64,000 nucleotides of DNA, taken from positions 3,472,001-3,536,000 of the forward strand of contig NZ_CP096658.1 in assembly GCF_023238445.1 (NCBI RefSeq), read 5' to 3'. The notes below the pieces were generated by a model. It was not told the origin of the DNA and did no database searches. It was given only the letters and a program-made list of their open reading frames with translations. Both the position numbers and the translations under genes were made by a program. Origin of the DNA: Halorussus gelatinilyticus. Its GTDB lineage: Archaea; Halobacteriota; Halobacteria; Halobacteriales; Haladaptataceae. Below are positions 37,319 through 50,161 of the stretch, one piece after another. The first letter of the stretch is position 1, and every line of letters begins with the position of its first letter.

Positions 37319-37849
37319 ATGACGACCCACGACATCACCCTGACCGTTGACGGCACAGACGAGGAACTGACCGTCGAGTCCCGGACCCTGTTGGTCCACG
37401 CTCTTCGGGACCGACTCGACTACACCGCGCCCAACGTCGGGTGCGATTCGGGGACCTGCGGGGCCTGCACCGTCCACCTCGACGGCGACGCCGTGAAGTC
37501 CTGCACCGTCCTCGCGGTCCAAGCCGACGGGAGCGACGTGACCACGGCCGCGGGACTCGCGGACGGGGACCTCCACCCGGTTCAGACCGCGCTCCACGAG
37601 GAACACGGACTCCAGTGTGGCTACTGCACCCCCGGCATCGCGATGACCGCGACCGACCTCCTCGAGACGAACCCGGACCCCGACCGCGACGAGATTCGGG
37701 CCGCGCTCAAGGGGAACGTCTGTCGGTGTACCGGGTACCAGAACGTCGTAGACGCCATCGAGCGCGTCGCGGACGAGACGCGCGACGCCGATTCCGCGGT
37801 CGGCGAACCCGGCGACTCCGCCCCTCCTGCCGGAGGTGACGGGTCGTGA
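37319..37849 (+). CDS. Molybdenum hydroxylase, 2Fe-2S small subunit (CoxS/XdhC-like)
   Basis: A 176-residue electron-transfer subunit. The N-terminal plant-type 2Fe-2S cluster is bound by Cys42, Cys47, Cys50 and Cys62 (GCDSGTCGAC...C), and the second cluster by GLQCGYCTPG and GNVCRCTG. A short Pro/Gly/Asp tail follows. First gene of an S-M-L operon for an aerobic xanthine-dehydrogenase-family enzyme. Confidence 0.92.
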   Translation: MTTHDITLTVDGTDEELTVESRTLLVHALRDRLDYTAPNVGCDSGTCGACTVHLDGDAVKSCTVLAVQADGSDVTTAAGLADGDLHPVQTALHEEHGLQCGYCTPGIAMTATDLLETNPDPDRDEIRAALKGNVCRCTGYQNVVDAIERVADETRDADSAVGEPGDSAPPAGGDGS

Positions 37850-38799
37850 TTCCGCCCGCGTTCGACTACCACCGGGCGTCGTCGGTCGGAGACGCGCTCG
37901 ACCGCCTCGAAACGCACGCCGACGACGACCCGGTCGTCCTCGCGGGCGGCCACGGCCTGCTCCCCGACGCGAAGACCGGCGCGGCGAGTTTCGGCGTCGC
38001 CATCGACATCGGCGAGATAGACCGTCTGCGCGGCGTCGAGGACGGGACGGGCGAGCGAGAACGAGCGGACGACGACGGTTCGACCGCAGTCGGCGCGCTC
38101 ACGACCCACGCGACGCTCGCCGAGTCGGCGGCGGTGCGACGCGCCGCCCCAGCGCTGACCGAGGCCGCGGCCGAGGTCGGCGACGTGCAGGTCCGCAACC
38201 GCGGGACCGTCGGCGGCAACCTCGTCGAGGCCGACCCGGCGGCCGACCTCCCGGCCGCGGCGGTCGCGGCCGACGCGACGCTCGTCCTCGAAGGTCGGGA
38301 CGGCGAGCGCGAGGTGTCGGCCGAGGCGTTCTTCCAAGAGGACGGCGGGACCGACCTCGGCGACCGGGAACTCCTGACCGAGATTCGGCTTCCCGACGCG
38401 GAGGCCGACGCGACGGAGGCAGGAGGAACCGCGGAGGCCACCGGCGGCGCGTACGCGAAGAAGACCCATCCGGCCACCGGGTACGCGCTGGTCGGGGTCG
38501 CGGCCTCGCTCTCGCTCGCGGACGGCACAGTGACCGACGCGCGCCTCGCGGCCACCGGCGTCGCCGACGCGCCCGTGGGACTGACCGCAGTCGAGGACGC
38601 GCTCGTCGGACGCGAACCGGACGCGGACGCACTCGCGGAGGCGGCCGAGCGCGCCGGCGCGGGACTCGACCCCGAGGACGCGCGCTCCGACGTGGCGGCA
38701 TCCGGCGAGTTCCGGCTTCACCTGCTGGAAGTCTACGCCGAGCGCGCGCTGGCGGACGCGGCGGCGAGCGCGGCCGAACGCGAGGGGGTGGACCGATGA
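37846..38799 (+). CDS. Molybdenum hydroxylase, FAD-binding medium subunit
   Basis: A 317-residue FAD-binding subunit of the XdhB/CoxM type. FAD-binding motifs are AGGHGLLPDAK near 42-52 (variant of the AGGxSLxP motif) and RNRGTVGGNLVEADPAADLP near 118-137. GTG start overlaps the small-subunit stop (GTGA). C-terminal CO_deh_flav_C region includes YAKKTHPATGYALVGVAA. Confidence 0.9.
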   Translation: MIPPAFDYHRASSVGDALDRLETHADDDPVVLAGGHGLLPDAKTGAASFGVAIDIGEIDRLRGVEDGTGERERADDDGSTAVGALTTHATLAESAAVRRAAPALTEAAAEVGDVQVRNRGTVGGNLVEADPAADLPAAAVAADATLVLEGRDGEREVSAEAFFQEDGGTDLGDRELLTEIRLPDAEADATEAGGTAEATGGAYAKKTHPATGYALVGVAASLSLADGTVTDARLAATGVADAPVGLTAVEDALVGREPDADALAEAAERAGAGLDPEDARSDVAASGEFRLHLLEVYAERALADAAASAAEREGVDR

Positions 38800-41174
38800 G
38801 CGAGACGACCGGCGAGGCGGCCGAGCGCGCCGACGCCGCGGCGTCGGCGCGCGACGAGGATGGGGAGTCCGGGGACGCCGACGAGTCGCTGGTCGGGCGG
38901 GGCATCTCGCGCCGCGAGGACGCCGCGCTCCTCCGGGGCGAGGCCGAGTTCACCGACGACCTGCGCGCGCCGGGGATGGCCCACCTCGCGCTGGTCCGGA
39001 GCGAGTGCGCCCACGGCGACGTGGTGGACGTGGACACAGCAGAGGCGGCCGCGCGCGAGGACGTGGTCGCGGTGTTCACGTGGGCGGACGTGGCCGCGTC
39101 GGACGCGCCCGGTACGCTCCCGCTAACGACGGAACCGCTCGACTGCGACCCGCCGGAGCATCCGCTTCTGGCCCGCGAGCGCGTCCGGTATCAGGGCCAA
39201 CCAGTCGCCGCGGTGGTGGCCGAGGACCGCTACGCCGCCGCCGACGCCGCCCGCACCGTGAACGTGACCTACGACGAGCGCGAGGCGGTCGTGGACCCCG
39301 TGGCGGCGACGGCGGAGTCGGCCCCCGACCTGTTCGAGGCGGCCCCGAACAACGTCGCGCTGACGAGCGAACTGGGCGACGCCGACGCGACCGACGAGGC
39401 GTTCGCCGACGCCGACCGGGTGGTGTCGCTCGACTTGGAGAACAACCGGCTCATGCCGACCGCGATGGAACCGCGGGCCGCGCTCGCGCGCTGGTCGGCG
39501 GGCGACGAGCGACTGACCGTCGAGATGACGGCGCAGGGACCCCACGGCGAGCGCCGGAAGTTCGCCCACTCGCTCGGGTTGGCCGAGGGCGACGTCCGGG
39601 TCGTCGCACCCCGCGTCGGCGGCGGGTTCGGCCACAAGAACACGCCCTACCCCGGCGACTCGCTGGCGGGGTGGGCCGCGATGGAACTCGGTCGCCCGGT
39701 CAAGTGGACCGCGACCCGGCGAGGCAACTACCTCGCGGGCAACCACGGCCGGGACCACCGGACGCACGGCGAGGTGGCGGTAGACGACGACGGGACGATT
39801 CGCGGGTTCCGCGTCGAGACCCACGCGAACGCGGGCGGGCACGGACTCGGGTTCGGTCCGGCGATGCCGGGGAGTTACGGCACCCTGCTGGCGGGTCAGT
39901 ACGACGTACCCGCGATTCACTGCGAGACCACCGTCGCGTTCACCAACACCGCGCCGGTCCACTCCTATCGGGGGGCCGGACGCCCCGAAGCCATCTACGT
40001 CACCGAGCGACTGGTGGACGCCGCGGCGCGCGAACTCGGCACGGACCCGGTGGAACTCCGGCGGCGGAATCAACTCGCGCCCGAGGACCTGCCCCACGAG
40101 ACCGCGGTCGGGGCTTCGTACGACAGCGGCGACTACGAGGCGACGATGGACGAGGCGCTCGACGCGGTGGACTACGCTGAGCGCACGGCCACGGAGCGCG
40201 ACGACGAGGGCCGCTACGTCGGCGTCGGCGTGGCCTGTCTCGTGGAGTCGAGCGGCTTCTCCTTCGAGAGCGGCGTCGTCCGCGTCGAACCCGACGGGAA
40301 CGTCCGCGTCTACGCGGGGACCCACTCCCACGGGCAGGGTCACGAGACGACCTACGCCCAAATCGTCGCTGACGAACTCGGCGTCCCTTACGAGGACGTC
40401 GCGGTCGGCGAGGGCGACACCGAACGGATTCCGCAGGGGACCGGTACGTTCGCCAGCAGGAGTACGATCACGGGCGGAAACGCCGTCGCCGAGAGCGCCC
40501 GCGATGTTCGCGGGAAGGCCCGGCGGGTCGCGGCCCACCTGCTCGACGCTGACCCGGACGCACTGGCGCTCGACGACGGGACCTTCCGGGTCGAGGGAGC
40601 GCCCGAACGGACGTGTGAGGTCGCCGAGGTCGCGGAGGCGGCCTACGGGCCGGGACTCCCCGACCACCTCTCCCCGGGGCTGGAGGCGACGACGTTCTAC
40701 GAACCCGAGGGGACGACCTACCCCCACGGGACCCACGTCGCGGTCGTCGCGGTGGACCCCGAGACCGGCGAAATCGAGATACTGCGCTACGTCGCGGCCG
40801 ACGACTGCGGCGAGCAGATCAACCCGACCATCGTGGAGGGCCAGATTCACGGCGGGGTCGCGCAGGGAATCGGACAGGCCCGCTACGAGCAGACCGCCTA
40901 CGACGAGGACGGGTCGCTGTTGACCGACTCGATGCGGAGCTACGCCGTCCCGCGGGCCGGACAGATTCCCGAGATGGAGACCCGCGCGACCGTCTCGCCC
41001 TCGCCGCGCAACGACCTCGGGGTGAAGGGCGTCGGCGAGGCCGGAACCATCGGGGCACCGCCCGCGCTCGTGAACGCGGTCGCCGACGCGCTCGAACCGC
41101 TCGGCGTCCGGCACGTGGACATGCCGCTGACCGACGAGCGCGTCTGGCGCGCGATTCGGGACGCCGAGCAGTAG
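38796..41174 (+). CDS. Molybdenum hydroxylase, molybdopterin-binding large subunit
   Basis: A 792-residue catalytic subunit. VGGGFGHKN and HSYRGAGRPEAIYVTERLVD are the Mo-cofactor contacts, GTGTFASRSTITGGNA binds the pterin, and GVKGVGEAGTIGAPPALVN holds the catalytic Glu near the C-terminus. The RGAGR loop lacks the Cys of the true form I CO dehydrogenase signature (AYxCSFR), so a purine, aldehyde or aromatic substrate is likelier than CO. ATGA overlap with the FAD subunit. An acidic extension of about 35 residues precedes the fold. Confidence 0.92.
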   Translation: MSETTGEAAERADAAASARDEDGESGDADESLVGRGISRREDAALLRGEAEFTDDLRAPGMAHLALVRSECAHGDVVDVDTAEAAAREDVVAVFTWADVAASDAPGTLPLTTEPLDCDPPEHPLLARERVRYQGQPVAAVVAEDRYAAADAARTVNVTYDEREAVVDPVAATAESAPDLFEAAPNNVALTSELGDADATDEAFADADRVVSLDLENNRLMPTAMEPRAALARWSAGDERLTVEMTAQGPHGERRKFAHSLGLAEGDVRVVAPRVGGGFGHKNTPYPGDSLAGWAAMELGRPVKWTATRRGNYLAGNHGRDHRTHGEVAVDDDGTIRGFRVETHANAGGHGLGFGPAMPGSYGTLLAGQYDVPAIHCETTVAFTNTAPVHSYRGAGRPEAIYVTERLVDAAARELGTDPVELRRRNQLAPEDLPHETAVGASYDSGDYEATMDEALDAVDYAERTATERDDEGRYVGVGVACLVESSGFSFESGVVRVEPDGNVRVYAGTHSHGQGHETTYAQIVADELGVPYEDVAVGEGDTERIPQGTGTFASRSTITGGNAVAESARDVRGKARRVAAHLLDADPDALALDDGTFRVEGAPERTCEVAEVAEAAYGPGLPDHLSPGLEATTFYEPEGTTYPHGTHVAVVAVDPETGEIEILRYVAADDCGEQINPTIVEGQIHGGVAQGIGQARYEQTAYDEDGSLLTDSMRSYAVPRAGQIPEMETRATVSPSPRNDLGVKGVGEAGTIGAPPALVNAVADALEPLGVRHVDMPLTDERVWRAIRDAEQ

Positions 41175-41213
41175 GACCGGCGGACTTATTCGGCGCTTGG
41201 CGCAAGTCCGACC

Positions 41214-42821
41214 GTGACCTCCGAATCGACCGAGGCGGGCGACTCGACCGCCGGGGGCGAGCGTTCGTCGGCGAGCGATTCCTCGCCGGCCGGTGAACCG
41301 GTCGGCGACCCCGTGGAGGCCCGTCTCGAAGACGCGCTGGAGCGGGTCGCCCACGGCGCGACCGTCTCGGTGCCAAGTATCCTCGTCCAGCGCGGCCTGA
41401 CGCTGGCGTTCACCGCGGTCCTGACGAACGGCTTCTCGGCGGGTGCGTACGGCGCGTTCGCGCTCGCCCGGCGACTCCAGCGGTACTTGCTACGAGTCGC
41501 GCTCGGCTTCCGGCGGGGACTGAGCAGATTCCTGCCGAACGCGGAGTCGGACGCCGAGCGTGACTCGCTCGCGACATTCGCGGGACTGTTGCTCGTCGGC
41601 GCGGCCACCGTCTTCGGCGCCGCACTGTTCGCGGCCGCGCCGCTGGTGACGCAGATCGCCGACGAAGGCGCGCAGTTCGAACGCTACCTGCGCATCTTCG
41701 CGGTCGGGGTACCCGCGGGCGTCTGGCTGTTCACCGTCACCGAGATTCTGCGCGGTCTCGAAGCCGTCGGGCCGCTCAACCTCACGCTCCGGGTCTGCTT
41801 CCCGACGGCCCAGCTCGGGGTCGGCGCGATCGCTACCTTCGTCTTCCACGACCTCGCGCTCGCCGCCGCCGGCGTGCTGGCCGTCATGGGACTGACCGGC
41901 GTCGGAGCGGCCGCGTGGCTGGTCCGCGAACGCGGATTTCGGCCACGGCTCCGAGGCGGAGACGCGCAGCGTCTCCGCCGGACGTACCTCTCGTTCACCC
42001 TCCCGCTGTTCGTCGGCGGCATCGCAACGACGACTCAACGCCTCGGGTTCTATCCGCTCATCGCGGTGTTCCTGTCGAGCGTCGCGGGCGGTGTGTTCGC
42101 GGTCGGCGTCCTCGTCGGCACGCTGGTCCGGTTGCCGCTAATAGGCATCAACCAGTTCATCCCGCCGGTCGCGGCGGCGCTCCACGAGGAGGGCCACCGG
42201 GACGCGCTCCGGCGACTCTACCACGTCACGAGTCGGTTGGTACTGATCGGCGTGACGGGGCTGGCGATTCCGGTCGTCGTCTACCGCGAGACCGTGATGG
42301 CGCTGTTCGGCCCGACGTTCGTCGAGTACGCGCCGCTGTTGCCGGGGTTCGTCGTCGCGCAGTACGCGGCGTGCGCCGCGGGCAGCGTCGGCATCCTGCT
42401 GACGATGACCGACCACCAGCGGGCACTACTGGTCGTCAACGTCGTCATCACCGCGTTTCTGGCCGTCACGGCGATTCCGCTGACGACGACGTTCGGACTG
42501 CCGGGGCTGGTCGGGAGTTATCTCTTGATGCTCACGGTCAACAACGGACTCGAGGTGGTGGTGCTGTACTACCTCGAAGGACTGCAACCGTTCACGCGCC
42601 TCCACGCGAAGCCGCTGGTCGCGGGCGTGCCGTTGGCGGTCGTCGCACTCGGGGTCCGGTCCGTACTCTCGGGCGTCGGAGCGCTCGTCGTCGGGACCGC
42701 GCTCGGGGTGACGGCCTACGCCACTGCGCTCGGTCTCCTCGGATTCACGGCGGTCGAGCGGCGACTGGCCGCGACGCTCGCGGCGCGGTATCGAGACGAG
42801 TTCTCGAAGTCGTTCCGGTAA
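41214..42821 (+). CDS. Polysaccharide/oligosaccharide flippase-type membrane protein
   Basis: A 535-residue MATE-like (MOP superfamily) transporter with about 14 helices after an acidic 45-residue N-terminal tail. It has the helix-rich pattern of Wzx/RfbX lipid-linked oligosaccharide flippases, for example RRGLSRFLPNAESDAERDSLATFAG and LFGPTFVEYAPLLPGF. GTG start. It could move glycosylation precursors for the S-layer; the AglM-like gene lies 6 kb away beyond the rRNA operon. Confidence 0.8.
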   Translation: MTSESTEAGDSTAGGERSSASDSSPAGEPVGDPVEARLEDALERVAHGATVSVPSILVQRGLTLAFTAVLTNGFSAGAYGAFALARRLQRYLLRVALGFRRGLSRFLPNAESDAERDSLATFAGLLLVGAATVFGAALFAAAPLVTQIADEGAQFERYLRIFAVGVPAGVWLFTVTEILRGLEAVGPLNLTLRVCFPTAQLGVGAIATFVFHDLALAAAGVLAVMGLTGVGAAAWLVRERGFRPRLRGGDAQRLRRTYLSFTLPLFVGGIATTTQRLGFYPLIAVFLSSVAGGVFAVGVLVGTLVRLPLIGINQFIPPVAAALHEEGHRDALRRLYHVTSRLVLIGVTGLAIPVVVYRETVMALFGPTFVEYAPLLPGFVVAQYAACAAGSVGILLTMTDHQRALLVVNVVITAFLAVTAIPLTTTFGLPGLVGSYLLMLTVNNGLEVVVLYYLEGLQPFTRLHAKPLVAGVPLAVVALGVRSVLSGVGALVVGTALGVTAYATALGLLGFTAVERRLAATLAARYRDEFSKSFR

Positions 42822-42930
42822 CGACTCGTTTCCGTCCGGACGAGTCCGCACCGATAGTGGCTGGGAGCCGGGTGTGTCGCCGGGGTGCTGTGGCTCGTCG
42901 GGAATCGTCGAGTGTGCGTTCGAAATAGAG

Positions 42931-42969
42931 AAACCCCCGGCTGCAGCATGATGCTGCAGCCGGGGGTTT
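42931..42969 (-). terminator. Perfect 39-base hairpin after 5S rRNA
   Basis: AAACCCCCGGCTGCAGCAT and its exact complement are separated by a single base, 11 bases after the 5S end in the direction of transcription, and followed on the minus strand by CTCTATTTCG. Nineteen base pairs with no mismatch is far stronger than a usual archaeal terminator, which needs only a U tract. It may end the rRNA transcript or protect its 3' end. Confidence 0.65.
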
Positions 42970-42980
42970 GTGTATGAGTG

Positions 42981-43102
42981 GGAGGCGGCGAAGTGGATTT
43001 CCCAGAGGCTCGCGCACTCCAGTACTCCCCACAACGCAGGCGGGCTTAACTTCCGTGTTCGGGATGGGTACGGGTGTCGCCCCGCCGCTATGGCCGCCTT
43101 AA
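42981..43102 (-). rRNA. rrf: 5S rRNA
   Basis: About 122 bases, starting TTAAGGCGGCCATAGC on the minus strand and ending GCCGCCTCC, whose ends pair. The inner CCCGAACACGGAAGTTAAGCC is the conserved 5S loop region (positions near 43040). The 5' end is set by the tRNA-like element just upstream. Confidence 0.93.
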
Positions 43103-43147
43103 CGCCGACTCGCGGAATCGAACCGCGATTCTTACGCCAGTGTCGGT
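43103..43147 (-). other. tRNA-like minihelix before 5S rRNA (tRNase Z processing element)
   Basis: A T-arm CGCGG-TTCGATT-CCGCG (43127 down to 43111) is followed by seven acceptor-like bases AGTCGGC and a single discriminator-like G, and the next base is the 5S start at 43102. CCGAC at 43146-43142 can pair with GTCGG at 43109-43105. No D arm or anticodon arm exists. Work on Haloferax volcanii showed that tRNase Z can release the 5S 5' end at such an element; the layout here fits exactly. Confidence 0.75.
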
Positions 43148-43159
43148 GGTTCGACGATT

Positions 43160-43185
43160 GACCGTATGTAGTGTGTGCAATCCAG
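43160..43185 (-). other. 23S rRNA processing stem, 3' arm
   Basis: GACCGTATGTA (43160-43170) and TGCAATCCAG (43176-43185) are exact complements of TACATACGGTC (46241-46251) and CTGGATTGCA (46229-46238) on the other side of 23S. The precursor helix would be cut by the archaeal splicing-type endonuclease. Confidence 0.75.
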
Positions 43186-43242
43186 TTTACGCCTGGACCC
43201 GAGTGTGATGCAATCACTTTCGGGTGCAGTGCGGCAATGTGA

Positions 43243-46159
<2,917 letters not shown>

Positions 46160-46228
46160 TGTTGGTAATCGTTGTTGGTCGCACTGTGACCCGGAGTTGA
46201 CTGCATCGCAATCGGATCCAGTGGACGC

Positions 46229-46251
46229 CTGGATTGCACGTACATACGGTC
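46229..46251 (-). other. 23S rRNA processing stem, 5' arm
   Basis: CTGGATTGCA and TACATACGGTC pair with the matching arm at 43160-43185. Confidence 0.75.
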
Positions 46252-46400
46252 GTCATCGTCACGTCCTATAGGTGGTATAGGAGCGTGCGTCGAACCCTTC
46301 CTACACGCGCTTTCACGGTGTAGTGCATCGGTTAGCTTCGGACCTGAACGTTGCCCCGTCTCCCACTTAAGGGACACGGTTCGCGTTCACGTCCGAGACA

Positions 46401-46468
46401 TGAACCCACTAGGAATCGAACCTAGGCTTTCTCCGAAAGGAGACGCTCTGCCACTGAGCTATGGGTTT
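46401..46468 (-). other. tRNA-shaped element in the 16S-23S spacer without a normal anticodon loop
   Basis: Where haloarchaea usually have tRNA-Ala, a 68-base element has an acceptor stem (AAACCCA with TGGGTTC, first pair A-C mismatched), D arm GCTC-AGTGGCA-GAGC, T arm CTAGG-TTCGATT-CCTAG and discriminator A. The anticodon arm is only TCTCC-TTTC-GGAGA, a four-base loop instead of seven, so no anticodon can be presented. It is either a decayed tRNA or a pure processing signal for RNase P and tRNase Z. Confidence 0.7.
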
Positions 46469-46491
46469 GTCCCCGAAACGGGGACGCGGTG

Positions 46492-46542
46492 TAGCCCTGG
46501 TAGTTCAAAGGTGCTCGGTCGGTCGTACGAACGGGTCGTCGA
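46492..46542 (-). other. 16S rRNA processing stem, 3' arm
   Basis: TAGCCCTGGTAGTTC (46492-46506), CTCGGTCGGT (46514-46523) and GTCGTCGA (46535-46542) are exact complements of segments at 48202-48216, 48185-48194 and 48167-48174. They form the long precursor helix that frames 16S. Confidence 0.8.
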
Positions 46543-46617
46543 GGAACCCTCGCGTATGTGTCTATCCGGGTGGATAGACGGGTGTGGGCCCACCGCGGCG
46601 GGTGGGTCCCGTGCGTT

Positions 46618-48088
<1,471 letters not shown>

Positions 48089-48166
48089 GGTTGCCGAGCG
48101 CACAATGGCTCGGTGGGTTTCTGGCGGAGACACAAGTATCGTGTCTATCTTCTATGGTCCGTTAGT

Positions 48167-48216
48167 TCGACGACGCCGGTCGTAACCGACCGAGTGTCAC
48201 CGAACTACCAGGGCTA
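48167..48216 (-). other. 16S rRNA processing stem, 5' arm
   Basis: TCGACGAC, ACCGACCGAG and GAACTACCAGGGCTA pair with the arm at 46492-46542. Confidence 0.8.
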
Positions 48217-48297
48217 ACATCAGATTCCATCGTGTACGGCGGACCGCAGGGGTGGAATCCTCATTTCCTTCGGACCCGAACGTTGGTTTCGATTGGT

Positions 48298-48575
48298 CTT
48301 AAACCCATCGAAGCTCGTCGGGTCCGAGACTGCGAAACGAGTTGAACGCTTCGCAAATCGCATCGAATCTTTCGTCGCGTTGGGTTTGAGGTGCCCGTAT
48401 CGGATAAGGGCATCGAACCGCGCGTGCGTCCTTCGGTGGGAAGACCCCCGAAGGCTCGTCACATCCAATCCGAGTACCCTGTTACACTTAAGGGCGTCGG
48501 ATTGGGTGCGTGGCGAACGTCCCGAACCGCGGGACGCCGCGTACATCACTACGAAACACCCGGATAAATTTAAGG
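48298..48575 (-). promoter_or_regulatory. Four tandem rRNA promoters
   Basis: On the minus strand a motif close to TTCGAYGSCCTTAA recurs four times, with TATA-like cores at about 48572 (CCTTAAAT), 48490 (CCTTAAGT), 48406 (CCCTTATC) and 48301 (GTTTAAGA), spaced 82, 84 and 105 bases. Multiple upstream promoters of this form are known for haloarchaeal rRNA operons. The stretch 48577-48801 beyond them shows nothing. Confidence 0.7.
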
Positions 48576-48801
48576 CCGTCGAATCGAAGCCTCATTGCGT
48601 AGCGTTTCCACGGGAACAGGGAACGTCCCACCTCGACGGGGTAATCGTGGCTTACGGAGGAACGGCGAGGACGCGCCGAACGGCGTTCGACGAGCGAACT
48701 CTATTATTTTGATTCGCGCTCACGTGCGAGTGACTGAAGAACCGAGACTCTGTCGAGTAGCTTGAGGCGTCGAGAAAAGGGGAGAAGGAGTTATCGCCGT
48801 C

Positions 48802-50100
48802 TTACCACGTCAGGCCCTCGTAGGTCAGGCCGTCACGTCGCTCCACGACGTGGCGGCCGTCCACGACGACCGGACGGGCCATCGCGTCGAACTCCGAGTC
48901 GAGCGCTTCGAACTCGTCCCAGTCGGTGACGACGAGCGCACCGTGCGCGTCTCGGAGCGCGTCCGCGGCGTCCTCCGCGTACGTCACTTCGGGGAACCGC
49001 TCGCGCATGTTGTCGATTGCGACCGGATCGTACGCCACCACTTCGGCCCCGAGCGCGTCGAGCCGCTCGATGACCGGGATGGCGCGCGAGTTCCGAATAT
49101 CGCCGGTACCGGGTTTGAACGACAGCCCGAGAACGGCAATCGGTCGCCCCTCGACGTTCACGTGGTCGGTCAGCAACTCCACCATCCGGTCGGGTTGTCC
49201 GTCGTTGACCGAGACGACCGCCTCCAACAGTTCCGGGTCGTACCCCGACTCGCGTGCAGTGTCGATGAGCGCCGCGGTGTCCTTCGGGAAGCACGACCCG
49301 CCCCAGCCGACGCCCGACCGGAGGAAGCGTTCGCCGATGCGGTCGTCCATTCCGATGGCGTCCGCGACCTCGTAGGCGTCGATGCCGAACTCCTTGCAGA
49401 CGTTCCCGAGTTCGTTTATCAGGCTGATCTTCGACGCGAGGAAGACGTTGTTCGCGTACTTCACCATCATCGCGGTTTCGGGGTCGGTCTCGACCACGTT
49501 GGCACCGGTGTCGGCCACGAGCGGCGCGTACACCGCCCGGAGCCGTTCGGTCGCCCAGTCGGAGTCGGTGCCGAAGACGATCTTCTGCGGGTCGAGGAAG
49601 TCCTCGACCGCCGACCCCTCGCGCTGGAACTCCGGATTCGCGGCCACCTCGACGTAGTCGCGCGCGCTGCCGGCACCGTCGAGGACCGCCGCCCGTAACT
49701 CCTCGACGTTCGGCGGCGTGACCGTACTCTTGACGACGACGAGGTGGCGCTCCGTGGCGTCCCGAAGCGCCTCACCGGTCATCTCGGCCGCGCTCAGGAG
49801 CGGCCCCGTGTCGATGCTCCCGTCCGACCGGGAGGGCGTCTGGACCGCGAGAAACGTCACGTCGGCGTCCGCGAGGTTCTCGTAAGAAGTCGTCGCGGAG
49901 AGCGATTCCCCGACGTGTTCCGCGAGCAGGTCGTCCAGTCCGGGTTCGTGAATCGGCGACTCGCCCGCGTTGATGGCGGCGACGACCTCCTCGTCGATGT
50001 CGATGGTCGTCACCTCGTGGCCGAGGTCGGCGAGACAGGCCCCCACCGTCGTCCCGACGTAGCCGCTACCGATGATGTTGATTTGCACGTTTGACAGCAC
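48802..50100 (-). CDS. aglM: UDP-glucose 6-dehydrogenase (AglM-like)
   Basis: A 432-residue NAD-dependent enzyme that oxidises UDP-glucose twice to UDP-glucuronate. Rossmann motif [20 protein letters not shown] at the start; [14 protein letters not shown]; and catalytic Cys in [16 protein letters not shown] near 262. In Haloferax, AglM makes the UDP-glucuronate used for S-layer N-glycosylation; here it could also serve polysaccharide synthesis. UDP-N-acetylmannosamine dehydrogenase is the closest alternative. Confidence 0.85.
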   Translation of the reverse strand: MLSNVQINIIGSGYVGTTVGACLADLGHEVTTIDIDEEVVAAINAGESPIHEPGLDDLLAEHVGESLSATTSYENLADADVTFLAVQTPSRSDGSIDTGPLLSAAEMTGEALRDATERHLVVVKSTVTPPNVEELRAAVLDGAGSARDYVEVAANPEFQREGSAVEDFLDPQKIVFGTDSDWATERLRAVYAPLVADTGANVVETDPETAMMVKYANNVFLASKISLINELGNVCKEFGIDAYEVADAIGMDDRIGERFLRSGVGWGGSCFPKDTAALIDTARESGYDPELLEAVVSVNDGQPDRMVELLTDHVNVEGRPIAVLGLSFKPGTGDIRNSRAIPVIERLDALGAEVVAYDPVAIDNMRERFPEVTYAEDAADALRDAHGALVVTDWDEFEALDSEFDAMARPVVVDGRHVVERRDGLTYEGLTW

Positions 50101-50161
50101 CTCGGCACGTCACATCAGGGTTACGGGTGGAGGGAGAAGAGCGCAACCGAGAGACGCCGAC

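Noticed and set aside
38796-41174. CO dehydrogenase large subunit
   Set aside because: The form I active-site motif with Cys is absent; a general molybdenum hydroxylase is the safer call.
42931-42980. tRNA-Cys downstream of 5S, as in many haloarchaea
   Set aside because: Searched for and not found; only the perfect hairpin lies there.
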